From Paenibacillus sp. YN15 (GTDB lineage Bacteria; Bacillota; Bacilli; Paenibacillales; NBRC-103111), in contig NZ_QMFA01000042.1 in the NCBI RefSeq assembly GCF_003285005.1, forward strand, positions 1 through 36,062: a stretch of DNA of 36,062 nt, written 5' to 3'. The first letter of the stretch is position 1. Each line of letters begins with the position of its first letter. Shown here in pieces: positions 28,201-33,141 of the stretch. The position numbers and the translations under genes are program-made. A model generated the notes under the pieces. That model saw only the letters and a list, made by a program, of their open reading frames with translations. It did not search any database and had not been told where the DNA came from.

Positions 28201-28700
28201 CGGCCATCAAGCGGGCTGTACAGTATAAGCTCGTCGACGGCTACGATGGCGGCCTGTTCCTGCCGGACCGGAGCTTGACCCGGGAGGAGCTTGCGGTGAT
28301 GCTGTGGCGGGCTGCGGGCCAGCAGGCGGCTGCTGCAGGAGGGGCTGCCTTCACGGATGAGGACCGGATCAGTCCCTGGGCGCTGGAGGCTGTCCGCCAT
28401 GCCGCCGCCCGCGGCTGGATCGAAGGCTATGAAGACGGCAGTCTTCGCCCGCAGGCCCTTGTCACCCGCGCCGAAATGGCCGTTTTGCTGATGAGGATGT
28501 GCCAGGACGGACCTTGGACGCTGGCGGCAACCGGATTCTCCGATGACGGGAACATTCCCCAATGGGCCAAATCCTTCATTGCCCATGCAGTGGAGGCGGG
28601 GTATCTGGAGGGAAGAGGGGAGAACCGGTTTGAGCCGTTGGCTCCCGTCACCCGGGCGGAAATGGCAGCCGTTCTGGTCCGCGTGAAGGAGAAGGATTGA
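22239..28700 (+). CDS. Secreted, S-layer-anchored modular glycoside hydrolase (2153 aa)
   Basis: The start is TTG 22239, about nine bases after AAAGGGAG. Residues 1-40 form a signal peptide ending near VAMAAG. The order is: a CBM96/DNRLRE-like carbohydrate-binding module (about 48-214), FN3 (221-307), a second CBM96-like module (315-474), a second FN3 (478-573), an Ig-like region, then a clan GH-A-type catalytic barrel (about 675-985). The putative acid/base is Glu787 in EVYNEFNG and the nucleophile is Glu895 in WISEFGWPT. Further on are a CBM9-like module (about 1258-1455), Ig-like and BIG2 domains (about 1645-1818), a beta-rich region and three SLH repeats (about 1976-2153). It should be exported and bound to cell-wall polymer. 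The exact GH family and the substrate cannot be told by eye. Confidence 0.93.
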   Translation: MANHRWRLARNMLTVLLAALLAVPAVPWLPGERNRTVAMAAGGGNIFQLAPTDDAYVRGGHANADTAFGTEESIIIKNVNADIVSTRQGLLKFDLSAVQGPVRSAKLKVYGKIDSDPDPKYPPHDLFFYGLENDSWTEKGATWNKRPDMDHFIGSSLPDKTWKWLEIDATAFVNKQLLQDGKASFGVVQKTANGVVARINSKESSANQPYLEIETGSAGEGVPEWPQDARLELAQRAGEEPALQWTPAEYAGDYRIYRDGALLGTSGGGTSFTLAGLEPGQKHTFRVEAGNALGQWNSAGPYVTAIIPPAGSGVIAPAADTFVQGGSSATKNYGSSPVLAIKNVNSDLNVTRQGLLKFDLSGYAGAVGSAKLRIYAASIDADAANLLFYGLENDGWQENAVVWSNKPELEHTLGKAALNRIWKWVEIDVTSFIREQAAKDRTAGFAIVQQETMGNVINMTSRENSLFRPYLTIAEEKADPLAPVWPDQARVAADGMTETGLALSWFPAADPGGVTAYRIYRNGEIMGTVDGSTLAYQAEGLEPGQRYTFRVEAGNAAGRWTLDGPYATVLVPKTSLVSEVMGNVFTAGEPIRMKVATTRPLVEWRVRDWRGSLQQEGTAYSHNGEVQLNVPFSKLGQFILEAAVKSEYGEDIELKTSFAVVPGPQDQAKLAGSPFGVAAHLHRYAYGWTPDLLPLMHYAGIHTVRGGNEWPLENPRGVYNFGTPDGYMYKVADSGMEFMLVTGYNNPLYDNNSTPYTEDGRQGFANFAKAYADQYPGMIHSMEVYNEFNGGFGDRGTGPADSKPEYYFSLLKKTYETVKAAHPDLPVAGMVTAGTPLAWMEEVFKLGGLDYLDVISIHPYQYPNSPEKLLKDIQGLKALVRKYNNGQLKPIWISEFGWPTFIGARGVTESVQADYLLQAHVLALSEGIEKIIWYNFMDDGIVKDLNEDNFGLVHNVLSEWGAYTPKPAYAVYAAMTRELSQAEFKADETADGVSSYLFDAAGTPLRVVWSNTPLQAAILADGPVEIMDAMGNSALYTPYEGKIYATLTGEPIYIKGAVEGVEPDSSITITAGNAFAGQPVPMSVGFANSDAEEFQAELRVDGQTYPIQAAAGETVSVPVAAGGLSNPGRRVVEGYLYRDQQRIGLLRSMAQVQEAYEVSLHPTYAAGEKGEQVLKLKVRNLDEQTPLTVEKAQWKVGSQSGEEIWSARIQPGERGSFSIPLAAVPEGTDQAVSVSLSLGSAGKYVYEGKLQFNPVLKGTVAVDGSVDEWVGSSRPAIDLSKGTVKITGYQGAGDLSGQAWMHHDQQYLYVTAQITDNKHSAAFAGADIWRNDSIQFGIASGLPGASADWYEYGISLTDAGPQLYRWTAPAGKKAGPVESGQVRIARSEEEKHTVYELALPWEELEPVRAQKDGVISFSLLVNDNDGDGRRGWIEWGSGIGEGKQPSKFRTMQWIDDSYLPAVRITGVQNGAVYNDRAVPVVRAEDEDGDLAEVHILLDGAPWDSGIAVTGKGSHVLAAEARDQAGHTAKASAAFTILHSTALGLENKAVKLGEAIVLQAALRDLGDRPVAGQPVAFNISGQSGTALTDEAGMASWTVPEGALPEAGIYPWQAMYAGSDTDYYRGSSGRRSLHVYEGAAVPPVALSGRYATRSGEAVNGTLRAEAAAGSSLSFWITANGSKGTATITDAVYGQFIYEPRPGETGMDEFQFAVSDGTAQSAPATIAIEIREEEPVLRQLEFGQSGYTLYPGDTLQTVVQAVYEHGARVDATSRSSFSSGNPAVAEMNAAGVIQARSAGTTVIAATYGGLRAEATVTVKERWYSTGGAPSEAISATGRLLVPSGIPGELSLNSEAAISIPAGAMNASVLYTIEKLENRQDYPAGDGLILMSGMYDIQKDVPGDFAKPVLVRIRLASGMPGAGRQPALYYYDNQTGKWVKIGGTLQDGFVGAQVDHFTVFAVFAEAPGQEKPVKTEPPLMGFADISGHWGEAAIKRAVQYKLVDGYDGGLFLPDRSLTREELAVMLWRAAGQQAAAAGGAAFTDEDRISPWALEAVRHAAARGWIEGYEDGSLRPQALVTRAEMAVLLMRMCQDGPWTLAATGFSDDGNIPQWAKSFIAHAVEAGYLEGRGENRFEPLAPVTRAEMAAVLVRVKEKD

Positions 28701-28723
28701 TCTCCAAAGCGTGGAAAAACAGT

Positions 28724-28756
28724 AAATGAAAATAGCTGTTCAAATTTCATTTTTTT
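28724..28756 (+). terminator. AT-rich terminator after the SLH glycosidase
   Basis: AAATGAAA (28724-28731) pairs with TTTCATTT (28745-28752), followed by a T-run. The stem is all A/T except for one pair, so it is plausible rather than strong. Confidence 0.5.
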
Positions 28757-28767
28757 GTGCAAAGAAA

Positions 28768-28997
28768 GAGACTGTGCGAAAAGTCAAATGGGAGAAGCGC
28801 TAACGAATCTATGTATCGCTATTTGACTATAGGTGAGCATGTTTGAAATCTAACGAATCGTAGGATCGCTATTTGTCCGAATTTGCGCCGAACTGCGCTC
28901 AAACAGGCGAATAACGCGATATAGATTCGTTAGATTTTTTTTCATGCCCGTTTTCGCGAAATAGCGTGATAGAGATTTGTTAGCCAGATTCTGCTTG
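28768..28997. repeat. Left arm of inverted repeat; four-box element, family B copy 1
   Basis: The four-box core is 28800-28983. Forward boxes start CTAACGAATC at 28800 and 28850 (50-nt pitch) and end in GCTATTTG. Reverse boxes end in GTTAG at 28933 and 28983 (50). The centre is 32 nt. The whole 230-nt arm is the inverted, highly similar counterpart of 29744-29976; the similarity extends beyond the four-box core on both sides. Confidence 0.92.
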
Positions 28998-29090
28998 TCC
29001 TCAGGACAGCCCCTTGTTCTTGTTTTTTTGGCCATAAAAATGCTGCAAAAAACAGCCCAAAAAAGTGCAAGAGCCGCCTCCCGGGATATG

Positions 29091-29600
29091 ATACGCTTTT
29101 GGGAGCTTCCCGAAAGTTTCCTGCTGGAAGTTGATGATCTGCGGGAGGGCGGCGGATTCAGTCTGGACTTATGGCTGAAGCTGGAATCGCTGGAGGAAGG
29201 ACAGATGATCGCGGACACAACAGCTTCTTCAGGTGTGGGGCTAAGGCTGTGTACCGGGCCGCATGGAACCTTGCGTCTGGAAATGAGCGACGGGCGGAGC
29301 GGCTCTTATTGGGACAGCGACGCGGGATTGCTGCAGACAGGGAAATGGCATCATGCCGCCGTTATTGTGGATGGGGGCCCCAAATTGATTCTGTTCGTCA
29401 TGGATGGCATTCTGTGCGATGGGGGAGAGGAACGCCCCTTCGGGTGGGGACGCTTTAACCGGGAGCTGCGCTCGGTCACAAGCGGAGCGCCTCTCCGCAC
29501 CGGTACTTCCAGGGGGATTGAGCTTGCGGTGCTTCGGTTCTACAACCGGGCGCTGCGGACCTCGGAGGCGGTAGGAAACTTTCAGGCCGGTAAGGACTAG
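29091..29600 (+). pseudogene. LamG/concanavalin-like domain remnant
   Basis: From about 29091 the frame reads FWELPESFLLEVDDLREG, then LDLWLKLESLEEGQMI, TGPHGTLRLEMSDG, GKWHHAAVIVDGG and IELAVLRFYNRALRTSEAVG, the typical strand order of a LamG/ConA-like jelly-roll domain. The open frame extends upstream only through repeat sequence and has no ribosome site or normal start. The rest of the parent protein, probably a larger carbohydrate-active enzyme, is missing. The fragment lies between two inverted copies of the family B repeat. A second small coding-like fragment (PGHNEALWDIALHSSALI) follows at about 29645-29720 in another frame. Confidence 0.7.
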
Positions 29601-29743
29601 CCATTCGGGGGAGGGGGAAGCACCCTATGAGTTGAGGAGCCTGTACTTCCCGGGCATAATGAAGCATTGTGGGATATCGCCCTGCACAGCAGCGCGCTTA
29701 TTGCTGCGGGAGAACGGATGTTTTCCCGTTGGAGAAAATGCGG

Positions 29744-29976
29744 CAAGCAGAATCTGGCTAACGAATCTCTCTCACGCTATTTCGCGAAAACGGGCATGAT
29801 GAAAAATCTAACGAATCTATATCGCGTTTTTCGCCTGTTTGAACGCCTTTTGGCGCAAAATCGGACCAATAGCGATCCTACGATTCGTTAGATTTCAAAC
29901 ATTCTCGCATATAGTCAAATAGCGATATATAGATTCGTTAGCGTTTCTCCCATTTTTGAGCTTTCAAGACAGCCTC
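29744..29976. repeat. Right arm of inverted repeat; four-box element, family B copy 2
   Basis: The core is 29758-29941. Forward boxes start CTAACGAATC at 29758 and 29808 (50-nt pitch), and reverse boxes end in GTTAG at 29891 and 29941 (50). The centre is 32 nt. It is the inverted counterpart of 28768-28997 and encloses a 746-bp segment with it. Small frames in both arms give near-identical peptides (ending in SDPTIR), which I take as a by-product of the repeat. Confidence 0.92.
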
Positions 29977-30209
29977 TGGACCGTTGTGCCGGAAGAGGCC
30001 ATTTGGTACGGTACAATCCGCCAATTGCATCTTTTGTTCCGCTCAGGGCAGAATTTCCGGATGATTATCCGGTGCTCTGGGCTTGTTTCGTCTTCTATGT
30101 AAGCGGGGCTTTTCTGCTGGAGGAATGCTCTTGATCAAGCCGCCGCGGAAAAAACATACGGATAATGCAGCGCCGCAGGAGCAGCGGAGCTGTGAACAAT
30201 CTGATTCGC
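29977..30209. other. Gene-free spacer
   Basis: I see no convincing gene, terminator or repeat. A TACAAT hexamer near 30018 could be a -10 box but has no good -35 partner. Confidence 0.3.
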
Positions 30210-30338
30210 TTAGGGCTCCGGCTTGTTGTAGAACAGCCGCTGCTTATGAGCCCAGACGAATGCCACCGCACCCGCCGAACCGGCCAACAGAGCCAGGAAC
30301 AGCCAATGGTTCCGCACAAAATCCACAAAAGCTCCCAT
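30210..30338 (-). CDS. Small single-pass membrane protein (42 aa)
   Basis: On the minus strand, ATG at 30338 is preceded by GGAGG with a nine-base spacer, an ideal ribosome site. The 42-aa product starts MGAFVDFVRNHW, has one hydrophobic segment at about 13-30 (LFLALLAGSAGAVAFVW) and a basic tail ending YNKPEP. Such a layout (short N-terminus, one helix, charged tail) is common for small membrane proteins of Gram-positive bacteria. I do not recognise the family. It is divergent from the BI-1-family gene. Confidence 0.6.
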   Translation of the reverse strand: MGAFVDFVRNHWLFLALLAGSAGAVAFVWAHKQRLFYNKPEP

Positions 30339-30496
30339 GCTGGTTTTCCTCCTGCCTTAATCTCCCCAAACCTGTGCCCTGTGAATGCTCCCGGACTTAC
30401 GTCACGTTTTGGGGGATGATTATAGTATGGGTTCCATAAATTCACCTTATGCTAAGCCTTGGGTCTTCAGGACAGGTAATAAAATGGCAGGAATAT

Positions 30497-30505
30497 GTGA
30501 TACAA
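30497..30505 (+). promoter_or_regulatory. Extended -10 promoter candidate for the BI-1-family gene
   Basis: TGATACAAT at 30497-30505 contains a good TACAAT -10 box with a TGTG just upstream. The -35 region is poor, as is usual for extended -10 promoters. Confidence 0.4.
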
Positions 30506-30558
30506 TGGAAGGAGGACAACTGCAAGAATCAAATCGAACCGAAAGGTGGAGCTTCAAA

Positions 30559-31230
30559 ATGGATGTTCAATCCCGCCCGATTGTGGTGGATATGGAACGG
30601 GAAGCGTACAATGATCCCTTCCACAAGCTTATGCGGATGTTTACCATCTCCGTTCTTATTTCCTTCATTGGCACGGCTATCGGAACCATGGTTCCGCCGG
30701 CGCTGTTCCTGCCTTTGGTGGTGGTGGAGTTCGTGATGGTGATTTCGGCGTTCTGGATACGCAGAGGCAAAAAAGCCATCGGCTACCCCTTTGTGTTTGC
30801 CTTTACCTTCATCAGCGGCGTGACGCTGTACCCGACCATCGCTCATTATGCCAATATTGGCGGCAATTCTTTGGTGCTGACGGCATTTTCGGTGACGGCC
30901 GCAGGTTTTGCCGCGCTGTCCTTCTACGCCTATTTCTCCAAGCGGGACTTCAGCTTCCTGGGCGGTATGCTGACCATCGGGCTGTTTACCCTGGTGGGCT
31001 TCAGCCTGGTGGGCATGTTCACCGGCGGCTTCGGCGGCGGCCTTGGTCTGGGAATTTCCGTTTTGGGCGTGCTGATCTTCTCCGGCTACATCCTGTATGA
31101 TATTTCCCGCTACCGGCAGGGTCTCTCCGACGAAATGATTCCGCTGGCTGTCATGTGCCTGTATCTGGACTTTATCAACCTGTTCCTGTACGTGCTGCGC
31201 ATCCTGGGCATTCTCAGCTCCGACGACTAG
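30559..31230 (+). CDS. Bax inhibitor-1/YccA family membrane protein
   Basis: ATG 30559 is chosen because AAAGGTGG lies nine bases upstream; the frame is open further upstream without support. The 223-aa protein is very hydrophobic, with about seven membrane segments after a short cytoplasmic N-terminus (DVQSRPIVVDMEREAYND). Family traits are GVTLYPTIAHYA, FSVTAAGFAALSFYAYFSKRDFSFLG and a C-terminal LYDISRYRQG, where conserved Asp residues form the pH-gated calcium-leak centre in the B. subtilis homologue YetJ. It is likely a plasma-membrane calcium leak channel or a homeostasis factor. It appears to be monocistronic. Confidence 0.92.
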   Translation: MDVQSRPIVVDMEREAYNDPFHKLMRMFTISVLISFIGTAIGTMVPPALFLPLVVVEFVMVISAFWIRRGKKAIGYPFVFAFTFISGVTLYPTIAHYANIGGNSLVLTAFSVTAAGFAALSFYAYFSKRDFSFLGGMLTIGLFTLVGFSLVGMFTGGFGGGLGLGISVLGVLIFSGYILYDISRYRQGLSDEMIPLAVMCLYLDFINLFLYVLRILGILSSDD

Positions 31231-31253
31231 AGGCGGCGGTTGGGCAGAGGTGC

Positions 31254-31345
31254 GCGGGCCAAGCCTGGGCCGGTTGCGGATGCGGGTCAAGCCTGGGCCA
31301 GTTGGTACGGGTCAAACCTGAGCCGCGCGCGGGTGCGAATCAAGT
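31254..31345 (+). repeat. Short imperfect tandem repeat after the BI-1-family gene
   Basis: Three diverged units start at about 31254, 31282 and 31308, each built on CGGGTCAAGCCTGGGCC-like sequence with a 26-28-nt period. No function is evident. Confidence 0.55.
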
Positions 31346-31380
31346 GAACAGCAGCAAGGGGCCGACTCGAATTCGGCTAG

Positions 31381-31546
31381 GACGTGTTTGCAAACTCCGA
31401 GTGGAGCAGATTTGGCCGAATTTTCGTTCATGGCAAGGAACTTTCGTGAAGGCGTACCGGGGGTACGTCAAGCGGAAGTGACGAAGTAAGGGACGAAAAG
31501 GCGGTGAAAGATGCCCTCAAGCGGGTTTGCAAACACGGCCTAGGCA
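31381..31546. repeat. Long palindromic element (~165 nt)
   Basis: CGTGTTTGCAAACTCCG near 31384 is the near-perfect inverted copy of CGGGTTTGCAAACACG near 31527. Pairing continues inward with CCGAATTTTCGT against ACGAAAAGGCGG, and a CGTACC/GGTACG hairpin lies near the centre (about 31453-31468). As RNA it would form one long, interrupted hairpin. It runs directly into the tRNA-like sequence and terminator that follow. Confidence 0.65.
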
Positions 31547-31580
31547 GGCGACCGTGCGGGTTCGAATCCCACCCTCCGTT
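31540..31580 (+). pseudogene. tRNA-like 3' half (T-arm motif), possible tRNA remnant
   Basis: CACGG (about 31540) pairs with CCGTG, resembling a long variable arm. It is followed by GGGTTCGAATCCC, a classical T-arm loop with its stem, and by ACCCTCCG. One stem pair of the T-arm is a C-A mismatch, no matching 5' acceptor strand or anticodon arm is found upstream, and no CCA follows. I therefore read it as a tRNA fragment or tRNA-mimicking RNA and not a functional tRNA. The strong terminator 17 nt downstream suggests the locus is, or was, transcribed. Confidence 0.35.
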
Positions 31581-31596
31581 TTATGTACCACAGATC

Positions 31597-31625
31597 AAAC
31601 TCCTGCCGATTGCTGCAGGAGTTTT
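31597..31625 (+). terminator. Intrinsic terminator after the palindromic/tRNA-like locus
   Basis: AAACTCCTGC (31597-31606) pairs perfectly with GCAGGAGTTT (31615-31624), with an eight-base loop and a T-run. It ends the transcript from the BI-1-family gene or from the RNA-like element. Confidence 0.88.
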
Positions 31626-31666
31626 TGTTCGTATATCGGAGAAGCCCGTTTTTCTGGCAAGGAAAA

Positions 31667-31860
31667 TGATAGCGCACAACAAAAGTATGCTATTAGCATA
31701 AAACGGATGAAATTCGCCGATTAGCACACATAAAATGTATGCTATTGCCGCTCAAGTTCCACCAAATGGGCAGAATGGAGCGAATAGGATACATTTTATG
31801 ATTGCTATGTGAGAAATTTGGAGGCGAATAAACAGTTAGCGTACATTTTTAGGCGCTTAC
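31667..31860. repeat. Four-box intergenic element, family A (copy 2)
   Basis: The TAGC cores of the forward boxes are at 31670 and 31722 (52-nt pitch), with inward ends GCTATT at 31689 and 31741. The TAG cores of the reverse boxes are at 31785 and 31837 (52). The centre is about 33-34 nt. The right end (TAGCGTACATTTTT, then GCTTACATCAG) matches the right end of the copy at 16461-16655, in the same orientation. Confidence 0.82.
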
Positions 31861-31920
31861 ATCAGCTTGGCGGCTTGGCATTTTACCAAACACGGGTTTC
31901 TTTTTGTTTTTGCAAAAATG

Positions 31921-31971
31921 AGAGGCCATCCCTCCGTCATCCTCATGACTTTTGGGACAGCCTCTTTTTTT
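31921..31971 (+). terminator. Terminator, possibly bidirectional
   Basis: AGAGGC (31921-31926) pairs with GCCTCT (31960-31965), with an inner GTCAT/ATGAC hairpin (31936-31949) and a run of seven T residues. On the minus strand it also ends in a T-rich stretch, so it could close the AraC transcript that ends at 32054. Confidence 0.75.
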
Positions 31972-32053
31972 GTGGTCGCCGGGGCCAATTGGTGGAATAA
32001 CGGAAGCCAATTTTTGCTATTCGTCTGAGGGAATGGAGATCACCGGGGAAAAC

Positions 32054-32941
32054 CTATCGCTTCTCCTCCACCCGTTGGAGAGAGCGGCGGAAGCGGTGGG
32101 GGCTTAGGCCCACATGCTTGCGGAACATCTGGCAAAAATAGGAGGTGTTCTGCAGCCCCACGGCGCGGCCGATTTCCTCCACGCTTTTGTCCCCTGTCCG
32201 CAGCAGGAGACAGGCCTGGCGGACCCGGACTGCCGTCAGGTAGTCCGTAATGGTGCTGCCCACCGCCTGGCGGAAGGCGGCGGAGACATGGCTGGGGGTC
32301 AGATGGACGGCCTGGGCCAGCAGCTCCAGCTGGAAGGGCTCGGCGTAGCGGGCCTCCAGCCAGTCCATCACCTGCTCCGCCACCTGCGAGCCCTGGGGCG
32401 GCGGCAGCCGGCGCAGCATATCCGGCTCCTCATGCCGCTTCAGATGCCCCAGCATATCCGCCAGGCAGAGCATTTGCTCCTCCAAAAGCTGGGCCTGCTC
32501 CGCCCCCTCCATCCGCTCCCGGTATTCCGCCAGCTTGTCCACAGTCCGCTCGAGGGGGAGGCTCTGGAACACCTGCTGCTGCAGGGGCTCTTTCCATAGC
32601 CGAAGCAAAAACTGGCGAAGCGAGGGAAAGGCCTCCAGACGCTCGGCCAGCTCTCCCGGCTCAAAAACCAGGAGGGTCCGGATATACGAGCCGCCCGGCT
32701 CTGTCCGCATGATCACACGGTGGAGCTGAAAGGGCCGGAAGGCCACCAGATTGCCTGCTGTCAGGTCAAAAATTTGCCGGTTGACCACCACCCGGATGCT
32801 GCCTTCATGGACAAACAGCAGCTCCATGCCTTGATGGGCATGGTAAATTTCCGAGAACTGCCGGGTCCGGTCCACCCGGAAGGAGCATTGCACCGGATGC
32901 TGGTTCAGGTTCATATAGTTGAGTATTTTCATAAGCAACAT
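32054..32941 (-). CDS. AraC family transcriptional regulator
   Basis: On the minus strand, ATG 32941 follows GGTGAGG; a second ATG at 32932 is possible. The 295-aa protein has an N-terminal cupin-like sensor domain (about 15-110, with YHAHQGMELLFVHEGSIRV, VAFRPFQLHRV) and a C-terminal pair of helix-turn-helix motifs (about 190-290; LAQAVHLTPSHVSAAFRQAV and VEEIGRAVGLQNTSYFCQMF, then the classic KHVGLSPHRFR ending). The sensor probably binds a sugar. It is divergent from the GH2 gene, so it most likely controls that gene and itself from the 200-nt intergenic region. Confidence 0.94.
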   Translation of the reverse strand: MLLMKILNYMNLNQHPVQCSFRVDRTRQFSEIYHAHQGMELLFVHEGSIRVVVNRQIFDLTAGNLVAFRPFQLHRVIMRTEPGGSYIRTLLVFEPGELAERLEAFPSLRQFLLRLWKEPLQQQVFQSLPLERTVDKLAEYRERMEGAEQAQLLEEQMLCLADMLGHLKRHEEPDMLRRLPPPQGSQVAEQVMDWLEARYAEPFQLELLAQAVHLTPSHVSAAFRQAVGSTITDYLTAVRVRQACLLLRTGDKSVEEIGRAVGLQNTSYFCQMFRKHVGLSPHRFRRSLQRVEEKR

Positions 32942-33031
32942 TCGCCGCCTCACCGTAATGTAACAACATTTTATCATAACAGACCCGGACTTTGCAGGCT
33001 CCTTCATCTGGTAAGATGCAGGTATAACCTT

Positions 33032-33082
33032 CCCCCAAAAGTGACGGTAAGCCCAGAAGCGGATTCCGGGTACTTTTGGGGG
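33032..33082. promoter_or_regulatory. 11-bp inverted repeat in the AraC/GH2 divergent region
   Basis: CCCCCAAAAGT (33032-33042) and ACTTTTGGGGG (33072-33082) form a perfect inverted repeat around 29 nt. It lies 60 nt before the GH2 start and could be an operator or an RNA hairpin in its leader. There is no T-run. Confidence 0.55.
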
Positions 33083-33141
33083 AGCCCCCATTTGCAAAAA
33101 CGCAGATTAGCTTGTTTCACATAAATGAGGAGGGAACCGAC

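Noticed and set aside
28850-29218. Minus-strand ORF with a peptide ending SDPTIR, matched by a plus-strand ORF at 29667-29891
   Set aside because: Both lie in the inverted repeat arms and are near-identical only because the DNA is repeated; no ribosome site is present.
31500-31580. Functional tRNA
   Set aside because: The T-arm is present, but no matching acceptor strand or seven-base anticodon loop can be assembled; it is kept as a possible remnant only.
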